This document shows, one piece after another, positions 32,511-41,602 of a stretch of DNA of 64,000 nt. A program made the position numbers and the translations under genes. Position 1 is the first letter of the stretch. Each line of letters begins with the position of its first letter. Source of the stretch: Rhizobium phaseoli (GTDB lineage Bacteria; Pseudomonadota; Alphaproteobacteria; Rhizobiales; Rhizobiaceae); contig NZ_WUFT01000013.1 of the NCBI RefSeq assembly GCF_010668805.1, positions 155,018 to 219,017 on the forward strand, given 5' to 3'. The notes under the pieces were generated by a model that was given only the letters and a program-made list of their open reading frames with translations, was not told the DNA's origin and did no database searches.

Positions 32511-32922
32511 ACCTCCCTTCTATTGGGTGACGCGCGTTCGCTCTGCGGGTTGCTTTCCCCGATTGCTGAAATGAGTGCGGCGCCGTCCTCGGCTACCGGG
32601 GGCCTCGTCGAGAAGCGGAAATGACAAACCGCTTTCACGCCCGATACGATCTCGCGAGACTTTCCCGGCTGTTTTGGCCCGCGGGCGATTCCTGAATTGC
32701 TCCTCACTCTCTGCACAAAATCTGCAATCCGGCGCGGCATCTTCCTGCCATGAGCAAGAACGACATGCCGCCCCGCGTTACACCTCCCGCTTTGCCGAAC
32801 CGCCTTCGCAACGACGGTTGGTGGCTGACGGAGACGTGCGGGACACAAGGCCCGCCTTCCCATGCGAGTTCGGCAGTCATGCTCACGACGATCGAAAAGC
32901 CGCATCTGCGAGAGGAGCAGCA

Positions 32923-34416
32923 ATGGACACAACAGATATCCTGACGGAAGCAATGCCGATGAGGCGGGGCAGTCGCCGGATGGCGGGGTTGCTGGCGCTC
33001 GTGGCGCTTTCAGATTTTCTGATCTTTCGCCATGAACCCGGGATCAATCTTTTCCTTTTTGCGCTCGCCGTCTGCGCCGCCACTCTGCTTTCGGCCAGGA
33101 AAAGACCTCGGCTTTCGCTAGCGATCATACTGCTCGGCTTTTCGGTTCTGGCGTCGGCGCCGCTGCTGGAATCGCCTTCGCTTTCGGGCATTGCCTTTAG
33201 CCTCGGCGCCCTGATGTCGGTTGCGCTCGTCAGCGCCAGGCTCCTGCCGCGTCGCCTGTCCGCCCTGCCCCTGGTTTTCTTCCGTTTCGCCCTTATCGTT
33301 CCTTTGCGGCTTGCGGAGGATATCAGGAAATATCTTGCGACACCGGGGAGACATTTCTCTTTCGCCGGAACCCGACAGAGCATCGCCCTCTGGATCATGC
33401 CGCTCATTCTTGCAGCGGTCTTCGTATCTCTCTTTGCTGCGGCCAACCCACTTATCGAGATCGCTCTGCGCAGCATCGATTTTGCCGTTCTGCTGCAGTT
33501 CCTCGATCTCTGGCGGATCGGCTTCTGGATGATCGTCGCTATTGTGGTCTGGGCAATGTTGCGGCCGCGCCTCAAGCGCCGCGGTGCAAGGTCGCAGGCC
33601 AGGGCCTTCATGATCGTGCCCACCAGAAATGCGCCGCTCGGTTATGCCTCGTTGTTGCGGGCGCTCGTCCTGTTCAACGTGCTCTTTGCCGTGCAGACGC
33701 TCCTCGATCTCGTCTATCTCTGGGGCGGCGCAGATCTGCCCGATCACATGAGCCATGCCGAATATGCTCATCGCGGCGCCTATCCGCTGATTGCGACAGC
33801 GCTTCTCGCCGCCGGGTTCGTGCTGGTCGCCATGCGGCGCGGCGGTCCCGGCGATCAGAGCCCGCTGATCCGCGGCCTCGTCCACGCCTGGATCGGCCAG
33901 AATATTCTGCTCTGCCTGTCGTCGATGCTGCGGCTTGGGCTTTACGTCGAGGTCTACTCGCTGACGGAATTGCGTGTCGCCGCTGGTCTGTGGATGGGCC
34001 TCGTCGCCATCGGTCTTTTCTTGATCCTGCTGCGCATTCTGCTCAGCCGATCCAACGCATGGCTGATCGCGATGAATCTCGCCTCTCTGTTTGTCGTCGT
34101 CTACATCAGCGCCTTCATTGATTTCCCTGATATTATCGCCCGCTTCAATGTCGCCCACAGCCAGGAAATCACTGCGGAAGGCCCGCCGCTCGATCTCGAT
34201 TATCTCTCCTCGCTTGGCCCTTCCGCCATTCCGGCGATCGATCTCTATCTCCGCATGTTGCCGGATCAGCTGATCGACAAGAGGAACCAGGCACTGGCGA
34301 TTCGGTACTATCTCGTCAGGGATTTCGAGCGGCGCCGGCGCGACTGGCGGAACTGGACCTTCCGGGGGGCGCGGCTGGAGACCTATCTTCTGTCTCCTGC
34401 AGCCATTGCAAGATAG
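32923..34416 (+). CDS. DUF4153/DUF4173-type polytopic membrane protein
   Basis: A 497-residue protein with about ten hydrophobic segments starting near residue 20 (GLLALVALSDFLIF). The FRHEPGINLFLFAL segment and the later VFNVLFAVQTLLDLVYLWGG segment fit the DUF4153/DUF4173 membrane family. The C-terminal ~90 residues are soluble with an acidic/aromatic character. AGAGGAG gives a strong site for ATG 32923; the longer frame is rejected. It lies 46 bases before a response-regulator gene, so it may be a membrane partner of the two-component system. Function unknown. Confidence 0.8.
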   Translation: MDTTDILTEAMPMRRGSRRMAGLLALVALSDFLIFRHEPGINLFLFALAVCAATLLSARKRPRLSLAIILLGFSVLASAPLLESPSLSGIAFSLGALMSVALVSARLLPRRLSALPLVFFRFALIVPLRLAEDIRKYLATPGRHFSFAGTRQSIALWIMPLILAAVFVSLFAAANPLIEIALRSIDFAVLLQFLDLWRIGFWMIVAIVVWAMLRPRLKRRGARSQARAFMIVPTRNAPLGYASLLRALVLFNVLFAVQTLLDLVYLWGGADLPDHMSHAEYAHRGAYPLIATALLAAGFVLVAMRRGGPGDQSPLIRGLVHAWIGQNILLCLSSMLRLGLYVEVYSLTELRVAAGLWMGLVAIGLFLILLRILLSRSNAWLIAMNLASLFVVVYISAFIDFPDIIARFNVAHSQEITAEGPPLDLDYLSSLGPSAIPAIDLYLRMLPDQLIDKRNQALAIRYYLVRDFERRRRDWRNWTFRGARLETYLLSPAAIAR

Positions 34417-34462
34417 AGCGAGAACGATAACAACAAGCACGACAAACAACGCAGGACTGGTG

Positions 34463-35170
34463 ATGGCGCCCCGAATTCTCGTCGTCGATGACGAACCTCA
34501 CATCCGCGATGTGATCTGCTTCGCCCTCGAGCGCGCCGGCCTGACACCGACGGCGGTCCGCAGCGGAACCGAGGCGATGACGGCATTCCGGCGCGCCAAC
34601 ATCGATCTGATCATTCTCGATATCGGCATGCCCGATATGGATGGTCTGGAAGTGTGCCGCCAGATCCGCAAGACATCGGGATTGCCGATCCTGTTTCTTT
34701 CCGCACGCGACGAGGAGATCGACAGGGTGCTGGGGTTGGAAATCGGCGGGGACGATTACGTCACCAAACCGTTCAGCCCGCGCGAACTCGTCGCCAGGGT
34801 CAAGGCGATCTTGAAGCGCAGCGGCGGCAATGAAGCCGGGCCTGAAAGGCGTCACGCCATCTTTGCCGCCGGCGAACTCAGCCTCGATCGCCACGGCAGG
34901 ACGGTCATGTTCGGCGACAGCGCCATTTCGATGACGGTGCTCGAATTCGCCATCCTGGACGCATTGTTGTCACGCCCCGACATGGTCTTCAGCCGTGAAC
35001 GACTGATGGAGGCGGCCTATGGTGCCGGAACCTATGTCGCCGACCGGACGATCGACAGCCATATTCGCAACATCAGGGCCAAGTTCCTGGAGGCCGGCGG
35101 CCAGGGGATCATCGCGACGGTGCACGGCATCGGCTTCAAGCTCGGCAGTGAAAGCGGGAGGAAGGCCTGA
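34463..35170 (+). CDS. OmpR-family response regulator
   Basis: A 235-residue two-domain regulator. The receiver domain has acidic residues DD at 9-10, the phosphorylation site Asp53 in LIILDIGMPDMDG, Thr/Ser in LFLSARD and Lys in DDYVTKPF. The C-terminal winged helix contains SRERLMEAAYGAG, then TIDSHIRNIRAKF. It resembles the CreB/PhoB group. ATG 34463 has AGGA upstream. Its stop overlaps the histidine kinase start (TGATG), so the pair is coupled. Confidence 0.94.
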   Translation: MAPRILVVDDEPHIRDVICFALERAGLTPTAVRSGTEAMTAFRRANIDLIILDIGMPDMDGLEVCRQIRKTSGLPILFLSARDEEIDRVLGLEIGGDDYVTKPFSPRELVARVKAILKRSGGNEAGPERRHAIFAAGELSLDRHGRTVMFGDSAISMTVLEFAILDALLSRPDMVFSRERLMEAAYGAGTYVADRTIDSHIRNIRAKFLEAGGQGIIATVHGIGFKLGSESGRKA

Positions 35171-36177
35171 TGCTGGCACCGAAAGTCAGGCCGAAATGGC
35201 GCCCGACGCTGGCGCTGATCGTCTATGTCGTGCTTCTCGCCGTCATGGCGCTGCCGATCCTGATCGTCATCTGGTTCCGCGCCGTGGAAGTGAGTTCGAA
35301 CCGGATGGCGCCGGCGGAAATGGTCGCCCTCGCCGTCGTCTTCATACTGACGCTCGGCGTCGCCTATGTGCTGACGCGCACCATCACCGGCCCGATCGAC
35401 GCCTTGATCGCCCGCACGGACGAGATCGCCCGCGGCGGTAAGCGGGCAATCCGGCCGCTTGAGAGCTATGGAACGCGCGAGATCGCCGTCCTGTCGCAAA
35501 GCTTCCTCGATCTTGCCGGAAGACTGGTCGATCGCACCGAATATGTCCGCTCCTTTGCCGCCCATGTCTCCCACGAACTGAAATCGCCGCTGACGGCCAT
35601 CCGCGGTGCGGCGGAGCTTTTGCGTGACGACGATTCCGAAAAGGCGATGACGAAGGCGCAGCGTTTGCACTTTCTCGATAATATCGTCGTCGATGCAGCC
35701 CGGCTCGATGCGCTGTTGCAGCGGCTGAGGGAACTTGCCCAAGCAGAAACTCCTCTGGCCGAGGGCAAAAGCAGCATCATGGACATCCTGTCCTCGCTGC
35801 GCCGGCAATTTCCCTCCCTCGGTATCTCCGGCACAGGCGATACGGACGTATCGGTTGCTCTTCCCCGGGAAGCAGCCGGCATCGTTTTTGCCAATCTCGC
35901 CGAGAATGCCCTTCAGCATGGCGCCACGCTATTGGAACTCAGCGCGTCAGCCGATGCCCGGACAACCGTTGTTCTCGTCCGAGACGACGGCGGCGGTATT
36001 TCCGAGGCAAATCGCCAACATGTCTTTCAGCCGTTCTTTTCAACCCGCCGCGAACAGGGCGGCACCGGCATGGGTCTCGGCATCGTTCGCGCCATGCTGA
36101 GCTCGCATGGCGGAACGATCCGCCTGCTGCCGACGACCGGCGCAGGTGCCGAGTTCGAAATCACCATGCCCGTGTAG
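35170..36177 (+). CDS. Sensor histidine kinase with minimal periplasmic loop
   Basis: A 335-residue kinase. Two membrane helices (~13-36 and ~50-69) enclose only about 13 residues. A HAMP-like segment follows (TITGPIDALIARTDEIARGG). The H-box is HVSHELKSPLTAIRG with phospho-acceptor His135, the N-box NLAENALQHG, and the ATP lid RDDGGGI and GGTGMGLGIVRAM. It phosphorylates the regulator encoded just upstream. The tiny loop suggests it senses the membrane or a partner protein. Confidence 0.93.
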   Translation: MLAPKVRPKWRPTLALIVYVVLLAVMALPILIVIWFRAVEVSSNRMAPAEMVALAVVFILTLGVAYVLTRTITGPIDALIARTDEIARGGKRAIRPLESYGTREIAVLSQSFLDLAGRLVDRTEYVRSFAAHVSHELKSPLTAIRGAAELLRDDDSEKAMTKAQRLHFLDNIVVDAARLDALLQRLRELAQAETPLAEGKSSIMDILSSLRRQFPSLGISGTGDTDVSVALPREAAGIVFANLAENALQHGATLLELSASADARTTVVLVRDDGGGISEANRQHVFQPFFSTRREQGGTGMGLGIVRAMLSSHGGTIRLLPTTGAGAEFEITMPV

Positions 36178-36203
36178 TTCTCGCAACCATCGCCGCATGC
36201 CGA

Positions 36204-36797
36204 TCAGTTTCGAGGCTCTATCGCTGTCAACGCAGCCTGCGCGATGACATCTGCGATGCGTTCGGAGAGTGTCGGGTCGGAAACGGCGCGCGCCAGGGTA
36301 ACACCGCCACTCAGCATGGCGAGGAGCAGGATCGCCTGGTCTTCCCGCACGATTCCGGATCGGCCGTCTATCTCCGGCAGGCCGGCGGCGACTTCTTCGA
36401 CGAGGCGTTTGATCTCTGCCGTATAGGCGCTTCGCGTTTCATCGTCCGCACGCATCACGTCGGGTGAGAGGCTCGGCAAAGCACAGCTCTCGCCCAGATC
36501 GCAGGTTCTTTTATAACCGAGATAGTAGCCGACGAAGGTTGTTAGCCAGTCTTTCGGTTGATTGGTCTTCAATGCAGCGATTCCCTGCCGCAGCTCTTCG
36601 AGGCCGTCCAGCACGGCTGTGCGAAAGGCTTCGGCCTTCGATTTGAAATGTCCGTAGAAAGCTCCGTTTGTCACGCCGGCGGCCTTCGTCAGCGCATCGA
36701 TACCGGCACCGCCATAGCCGTCTTGGCGGAAGACCTGTCCCGCGGCGGCGACAACGCGGGCGCGGGTTTCCAGTTTGTGTTCGGCGCTGTAACGCAT
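36204..36797 (-). CDS. TetR family transcriptional regulator
   Basis: A 197-residue repressor. The N-terminal helix-turn-helix reads ARVVAAAGQVFRQDGYGGAG, then IDALTKAAGVTNGAFYGHFK. The rest is an all-helical ligand domain with CDLGESCALPSL, as in the AcrR-type group. It is divergent from the tautomerase gene at 36917. An inverted repeat and a repeated half-site (36811-36874) lie between and are its probable operators. Confidence 0.93.
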   Translation of the reverse strand: MRYSAEHKLETRARVVAAAGQVFRQDGYGGAGIDALTKAAGVTNGAFYGHFKSKAEAFRTAVLDGLEELRQGIAALKTNQPKDWLTTFVGYYLGYKRTCDLGESCALPSLSPDVMRADDETRSAYTAEIKRLVEEVAAGLPEIDGRSGIVREDQAILLLAMLSGGVTLARAVSDPTLSERIADVIAQAALTAIEPRN

Positions 36798-36810
36798 GAA
36801 AACCTCATAT

Positions 36811-36874
36811 AGAGAGTGATCTCTCTTTATCTCTTGCTAAGAGAGCGCTCGCTGTGTATCTATAAAGAGTGATC
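36811..36874. promoter_or_regulatory. Candidate TetR operators
   Basis: AGAGAG-TGAT-CTCTCT (36811-36826) is a dyad next to the TetR start. The word AGAGTGATC occurs at 36813-36821 and again at 36866-36874, 53 bases apart, close to five helical turns. The second copy is close to the tautomerase start. Co-ordinate control of both divergent genes is inferred. Confidence 0.6.
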
Positions 36875-36916
36875 GGTATATCACAAGCGGTCACGATTCA
36901 AAGAGGGAGATATCCG

Positions 36917-37345
36917 ATGCCTATCACACTCACCGTTCCGGAAGGCCTGCTATCACCGGAGGCCGAGGCGCAAGCGTTTGCCGGATTGACGGACGCCTTG
37001 CTTGATGTCGCCGGTTTGACCGGCAACGCTTTCATGACCGCCAATGTCATCGGCACGATCAACGTGCTGCCGCGCGAGCACGTGCTTGCTGCGGGAAAGC
37101 CGATCGCTGCGGCGTTCGTCGAACTTAAATTGCCGGAGATCGCGCTGGCGAGCGCCGAAGCGAAGCAAGCCTTCATCGAAAAAGCGGCTGATGTCGTCGA
37201 GCAGGCCGCCGAAGGCCGGCTCAAGCGAGAGCATATATGGTCGAACATCGTCTATGCCCCCGAGGGTGCGTGGGGAATTGCCGGCGACAGCTACAGCAAC
37301 GCCGACTTCGCCGGCGCCATCCAGGGTGCGGCCGCCGCGTTGTAA
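36917..37345 (+). CDS. Tautomerase family protein (4-oxalocrotonate tautomerase-like)
   Basis: A 142-residue protein beginning MPITLTVPEG, so the catalytic-type Pro is exposed after Met removal. It appears to be a fused double domain: the first half carries the Pro-1 and the second half a repeat-like LKREHIWSNIVYAPEGAWGI. This is the organisation of the longer tautomerase subgroup. GGGAGAT precedes the start. Its gene is divergent from a TetR repressor and probably induced by an aromatic or unsaturated acid; the substrate is unknown. Confidence 0.85.
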   Translation: MPITLTVPEGLLSPEAEAQAFAGLTDALLDVAGLTGNAFMTANVIGTINVLPREHVLAAGKPIAAAFVELKLPEIALASAEAKQAFIEKAADVVEQAAEGRLKREHIWSNIVYAPEGAWGIAGDSYSNADFAGAIQGAAAAL

Positions 37346-37388
37346 CGATTGCGGCGCATGTGCGAAACCTCAGACTTGACACAGCAAT

Positions 37389-37408
37389 GCGCCGCCCTCT
37401 GGCGGCGC
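37389..37408 (+). other. Perfect hairpin upstream of the VOC gene
   Basis: GCGCCGCC-CTCT-GGCGGCGC is an 8-bp perfect stem with a 4-base loop. It lies 44 bases after the tautomerase stop and 15 bases before the VOC start. There is no U-run. It may end tautomerase transcription or affect translation of the next gene. Confidence 0.5.
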
Positions 37409-37422
37409 GACGGAGCCAGCCC

Positions 37423-37818
37423 ATGCAGCTTGCCAACTATCTGTTCTTTTCCACCGGCTGCGAGGAGGCACTGGCCTTTTATGCCGAATGCGGGCTTGGC
37501 CGGGTCTCGCTATTGAAGCGCCACGGGGCAGATGGAATGCCCGTTGCCAGCGAAGCCGTGCGGGGCAAGGTGATGCATGCGCGTTTCGAAGGACCCGGCA
37601 TTCTGTTCTTCGCCTCCGACAATCACGATGCCGAGCCGATGCGAGGCTCCGCCCATATGCTGATCGTGGATGACCGCGACAAGACCGAGGGGCTTTTCGC
37701 CCGACTGGCCGAAGGCGGTAGGATAACGACGCCGCTGGCGGTCCAGCCATGGGGGAGCTATTACGGCAAGCTCACCGATCGTTTTGGCGTCCAGTGGATG
37801 CTCGATTGCTTGAAGTGA
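37423..37818 (+). CDS. VOC superfamily protein (PhnB/glyoxalase-like)
   Basis: A 131-residue beta-alpha-beta-beta-beta protein of the vicinal-oxygen-chelate fold. It starts MQLANYLFFSTGCEEALAFY, with the FEGPGILFFASDN strand, DDRDKTEGLFARLAEGGRI and PWGSYYGKLTDRFGVQWMLD, as in PhnB-like members. The start at 37423 follows GGAG; a longer upstream frame is not supported. It could be a glyoxalase-like or antibiotic-resistance-type enzyme. The reaction is unknown. Confidence 0.85.
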   Translation: MQLANYLFFSTGCEEALAFYAECGLGRVSLLKRHGADGMPVASEAVRGKVMHARFEGPGILFFASDNHDAEPMRGSAHMLIVDDRDKTEGLFARLAEGGRITTPLAVQPWGSYYGKLTDRFGVQWMLDCLK

Positions 37819-37891
37819 GCCCGTGCCGCCCATGCGTGAATGTGCTTCGCGCGCCAAGCGGCGGGCGCTCTCCCCGCTCAGGATCCGTTCA

Positions 37892-38656
37892 TCACCGCGT
37901 GGTATAGCCGCCATCGATGACAAGCACTTCGCCGGTGACATAGCTTGCCGCTGCCGAGCAGAGGAACAAGGCAGCCCCCGCCACCTCTTCCGGCTGCCCG
38001 ACTCGTCCCATCGGGGTCATGCTGCGCCAGGTCGGAAACCAGTCGGGATTATCGATGCCGCCGCGCGACAGATCGGTTTCGATATAGCCGGGTGCGATGG
38101 CGTTGACGCGGATATTCTCGGCGGCGACCTCGCTCGCCAGGCTCTTGGTCATCATATGGACCGCCGCCTTGGAGGTGTTGTAGGCGACCTGGTTTTGCGG
38201 AATGTTGGAGACGATGCCCGACATCGAGCCGATATTGAGGATGACGCCGCTGCCCTGGCGCCGCATCGGGGCGAGTGCTGCGCGGCAGGCGCGGAAGACG
38301 GCGTCGACATTGACGGTCATGATCTCCCTCCAGACGGCATCGGAGAATTCACCGCTGTCGCCATGAATGGCGATACCGGCATTATTGACGAGAATGTCGA
38401 GCCGGCCCGCCCGTAAGAGCGTCTCGGTGACGAGCGCGTCGGCGGCATCGTCTTTCATCAGGTCGGCGGCGACGAAATCGCAATCGACACCCGCCTCGGC
38501 GAGCCGGCCCTCCGCCGCTGCATTGCGCGTCCTTCCCGTGATGAGGACTTTGGCGCCCGCCTCGCCGAGCGCCTCGGCGATTGCAAGCCCGATGCCGCGC
38601 GTGCCGCCGGTCACCAGCGCCACCTGTCCATCTAAGCGAAACCTATCGAAGATCAT
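37892..38656 (-). CDS. Short-chain dehydrogenase/reductase
   Basis: A 254-residue classical SDR. Motifs are VTGGTRGIG, ILVNNAG, NIGSMSGIVSN and the active-site YNTSK. The C-terminus EVLVIDGGYTTR is typical of polyol and sugar dehydrogenases. It is the last gene of the leftward ribitol-type operon, 41 bases after the ribitol dehydrogenase gene, so a polyol or ketose substrate is likely. Confidence 0.92.
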   Translation of the reverse strand: MIFDRFRLDGQVALVTGGTRGIGLAIAEALGEAGAKVLITGRTRNAAAEGRLAEAGVDCDFVAADLMKDDAADALVTETLLRAGRLDILVNNAGIAIHGDSGEFSDAVWREIMTVNVDAVFRACRAALAPMRRQGSGVILNIGSMSGIVSNIPQNQVAYNTSKAAVHMMTKSLASEVAAENIRVNAIAPGYIETDLSRGGIDNPDWFPTWRSMTPMGRVGQPEEVAGAALFLCSAAASYVTGEVLVIDGGYTTR

Positions 38657-38697
38657 CTTCGTTTCCTTCCGTGATTTTCAGAGCCGGTGCAAAATCG

Positions 38698-39426
38698 TCA
38701 GATATCCGTGCTCTGCGGCAGGATGACGAGATCGCGGATCGTGACGTTGCGCGGGCGCGTCAGCATGAAAAGCACCGCTTCGGCCACCTCCTTCGGCTCC
38801 ATCAGGCCGCCGGCGGCAAGTGCCTCATCAAGCTTCTCCTGCGGCCAATCGCTCAAAAGAGCGGTGACCACGGGGCCTGGCGCGACCGCCCCGACGCGGA
38901 GGCCATGCTTTGCCACCTGCCGCCTCAGTGTATGAACGAAGGCTTGGACGGCATGTTTTGAAGCCGTGTAGATCGGCTCCCAGACGACCGGGATGATGCC
39001 GGCGACGGAACTGGTCAGGATGATATCCCCGGTCTTGCGCTCGACCATATGCGGCAGCACGGCATGCACCGAGCGGAAGGCGGCATTGACGTTCAGGTTG
39101 AGCATCCGGTCCCAGGCGTCGGGGTCGCCACCCAGGACCTCGCCGCCGATATAAGAGCCGGCATTGGCATGGAAGATATCCAATTGGCCTGCCTTCTCCA
39201 AAATCTGCGGCATCATCCCTTCGACGCTTTTCGGATCGGTGAGATCGATGACCAGCGGCATGGCGTTCGCGTCGAGTTTCGAGCAGATCTCCTTCAAGGC
39301 TTCTTCGTTGCGATCGACCAGCACCACTCGGGCGCCGGCGGCAAGCAGGGCCTTGGCGCATTCGAGGCCGATACCCGATGCCGCTCCGGTGACGGCCGCG
39401 ACTTTTCCAGACAGATCCTGTCCCAT
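38698..39426 (-). CDS. Ribitol 2-dehydrogenase (SDR)
   Basis: A 242-residue SDR. Beyond the family motifs (VTGAASGIG, YTASK) it closely follows the enterobacterial ribitol dehydrogenase I recall: GQLDIFHANAG, DAWDRMLNLNVNAAFRSVHA, VPVVWEPIYTASKHAVQAFV-type segments and the ending RDLVILPQSTDI. It would oxidise ribitol to D-ribulose with NAD. This assignment explains the upstream pentitol/pentose-type ABC importer. The HANAG in place of the usual NNAG is also found in that enzyme. Confidence 0.85.
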   Translation of the reverse strand: MGQDLSGKVAAVTGAASGIGLECAKALLAAGARVVLVDRNEEALKEICSKLDANAMPLVIDLTDPKSVEGMMPQILEKAGQLDIFHANAGSYIGGEVLGGDPDAWDRMLNLNVNAAFRSVHAVLPHMVERKTGDIILTSSVAGIIPVVWEPIYTASKHAVQAFVHTLRRQVAKHGLRVGAVAPGPVVTALLSDWPQEKLDEALAAGGLMEPKEVAEAVLFMLTRPRNVTIRDLVILPQSTDI

Positions 39427-39453
39427 TTTCTTCCTCTGCTTTCTTGTGGGTTT

Positions 39454-40710
39454 CTAGGCCCGGCCGTGCGAAATCCGCGATCGGCGTGCCAGCGAGTCGA
39501 CGATGACGGCGACGGCCAGAACGGCGCCGGTGATCATGTATCGAAGCGATGACGACAGATCGAGAAGCGTCAGCCCGCTGGCGATGGACTGGATGACGAT
39601 GATGCCGAGAAGGGCTGAATAGGCGCTGCCGCGCCCGCCGAACAGGCTCGTGCCGCCGATGACCGCCGCAGCGATGGCGTTGAGATTGACGTCGCCGGTA
39701 CCGGCCTGCTGACTTGCTGTCGCCAGCCGGGCAGCCGAGAGCACGCCGCCGGTCGCCGCAAGCAGGGCGCAGGTGACGAAGGCGCTTGCATAGATGCGCG
39801 AGACGTTGATGCCAGAGCGGCGGGCGGCCTCCCTGTTGCCGCCGACGGCATGCATGGAGCGTCCCCATTTGGTGCGCGTCAGGGCATAGTTCATGGCGGC
39901 GACGAGCCCGACGAACAGGCCGAACATCCAGGGAATGCCACGCGACTGGTTGAGATAGAATGCGACGGCTTCCAAAGCGGCGGTGATGATGACGGCGCGC
40001 AGGAGCAGCCCGCGGGCCGATTTCGCCGACAGGCCGGCTGCCCGCCGGCGCGCTGCCGTGCGGTAGCTCGCGAAGAAGAAAGCAATGCCGGCAAGGGCTA
40101 CCAGCAGATAGGCGATCGGGTCCGGCATGACCATAATCTGACCGAAACTCACGAGCCAGGAACCATAGGGCAGATTGATCGAACCGGTCGCTCCGAGGAT
40201 ATAGAGCTGCAGGCCGAGAACCGCGAGCAGCCCGGATAGCGTGGAGACGAAGCTCGGCATGCCGAAGCGGTTGAACAGGAAGGCGTAGAGAGAGCCGATC
40301 AGAGCGCCGACGATCATGGCGGCGAGGACCGCCAGGACCACCGGCCAGCCCTGGTTGACCCAGAAGACGCCGACCAGCGCCGAGGCGAAGCCGCTGACCG
40401 AGCCGACGGAAAGATCGATCTCGCCCACCATCAGGATGCAGACGATACCCAGCGAGATGACGCCAACCGTCGAGCAGTCGAACAGCATGTTGACGAGATT
40501 GGCGCTGGAGAGAAACACCGGATTGAGCGCCTGGAACACCGTCCAGATGATTGCCAGGCCGACAATGACCGGCAGCGAGCCGAGGTCGCCGGTGCGGATG
40601 CGATCCCAAAAGGCGCGGATCGAGCCGGCGAGACTATCGTCATGGCGCACTCTTTCGTCACGCCGATCGAGAAGCGCGGGTACCGCCGGTTCATTCGGGA
40701 TGGTCTTCAT
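39454..40710 (-). CDS. Sugar/polyol ABC transporter permease (XylH/RbsC type)
   Basis: A 418-residue inner-membrane protein with about ten hydrophobic spans beginning near residue 45. The Branched-chain/ribose permease features are MVGEIDLSVGSVSGF, a central GRSMHAVGGNREAARRSGIN coupling segment and the IAAAVIGGTSLFGGRGS block. The length and the extended central region fit XylH. The start overlaps the ATPase stop (ATGA). Confidence 0.93.
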   Translation of the reverse strand: MKTIPNEPAVPALLDRRDERVRHDDSLAGSIRAFWDRIRTGDLGSLPVIVGLAIIWTVFQALNPVFLSSANLVNMLFDCSTVGVISLGIVCILMVGEIDLSVGSVSGFASALVGVFWVNQGWPVVLAVLAAMIVGALIGSLYAFLFNRFGMPSFVSTLSGLLAVLGLQLYILGATGSINLPYGSWLVSFGQIMVMPDPIAYLLVALAGIAFFFASYRTAARRRAAGLSAKSARGLLLRAVIITAALEAVAFYLNQSRGIPWMFGLFVGLVAAMNYALTRTKWGRSMHAVGGNREAARRSGINVSRIYASAFVTCALLAATGGVLSAARLATASQQAGTGDVNLNAIAAAVIGGTSLFGGRGSAYSALLGIIVIQSIASGLTLLDLSSSLRYMITGAVLAVAVIVDSLARRSRISHGRA

Positions 40711-41531
40711 GATGGCCTGCCCTCCTCATTCTCTCGGCTTTGCGTCTTACGGCGCGTGGCGCGGCGGGAGACGGAATTGTTGGATGCACCGGTGATCGCG
40801 CTGACGAGCTCTTCGTTGGAAGCATCGGGCAGCAGGGTGCCATTGTTGCGGCCGAGCCGAAGGACGACGATGCGATCGGCGACCGCACGCACATCCTCCA
40901 TATTGTGGCTAATCATGATGACGGCGAGCCCGCGTTCCCGTACGCGCTCGATCAGATCCAGCACCTCGGCCGTCTGGGCAACGCCAAGCGCTGCTGTCGG
41001 TTCGTCGAGCATGATCAGTTTCGGCTCGAGCAGCAGCGATCGGGCAATCGCCACGGTCTGGCGCTGCCCGCCGGACAAGGAGGCGACGGGCTCGCGCACG
41101 CTTGGGATTCGGGCCGAAAGCTCGTTCAGAAGCTTCCAGGCACGGATCTCCATAGCAACCTCATCGAGCTGAAACGGATTGAGTTCCTTGCCGAGAAAGA
41201 TATTGGCGACGACATCGAGATTCTCGCACAGTGCCAAATCCTGGAAGACGGTTGCAATGCCGAGCCCGAGAGCAGCGCTTGGGCTCGACAGGTTCACCGG
41301 CTCACCCTCAAACAGGATCGTGCCCGAGCTCGGTTGGTGTACACCGGCCAGGATCTTGACCAGCGTCGATTTGCCGGCGCCGTTGTCGCCGACCAGTGCC
41401 ACGACCTCGCCGGCATGGACATCGAGTTCGATATCGGTGAGTGCCGACACCGCCCCGAAGTTCTTCGATATTCCGCGCAGGCTGAGGACGGGCTGGCGGG
41501 AAGGGTCAAGAGTATCAGAGGTTTCAGACAT
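40707..41531 (-). CDS. Sugar/polyol ABC transporter ATP-binding protein (single domain)
   Basis: A 274-residue ATPase: Walker A GDNGAGKST, Q-loop region VFQDLALCENLDV, signature LSGGQRQTVAIARSLL, Walker B LIMLDEPTAALG and the switch His in MISHNMEDV. It has only one nucleotide-binding domain, unlike the two-domain RbsA/XylG proteins, so it should act as a homodimer. The start at 41531 (MSETSDTLD) is used; a longer frame overlaps the hairpin region. Confidence 0.93.
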   Translation of the reverse strand: MSETSDTLDPSRQPVLSLRGISKNFGAVSALTDIELDVHAGEVVALVGDNGAGKSTLVKILAGVHQPSSGTILFEGEPVNLSSPSAALGLGIATVFQDLALCENLDVVANIFLGKELNPFQLDEVAMEIRAWKLLNELSARIPSVREPVASLSGGQRQTVAIARSLLLEPKLIMLDEPTAALGVAQTAEVLDLIERVRERGLAVIMISHNMEDVRAVADRIVVLRLGRNNGTLLPDASNEELVSAITGASNNSVSRRATRRKTQSRENEEGRPS

Positions 41532-41561
41532 CGCCTGGCCTTTTGGAAGAAGCGAAACGGC

Positions 41562-41589
41562 AAGCGCGACCGGCCGACCGGCCGCGCTT
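41562..41589 (-). terminator. Hairpin after the binding-protein gene
   Basis: A long GC-rich inverted repeat based on AAGCGCG...CCGG and its complement (one mismatch) lies between the binding-protein stop (41603) and the ATPase start (41531). It lacks a clear U-run on the transcribed strand. A partial terminator or stabiliser is likely. Confidence 0.55.
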
Positions 41590-41602
41590 TCCCTTGGCTC
41601 GA

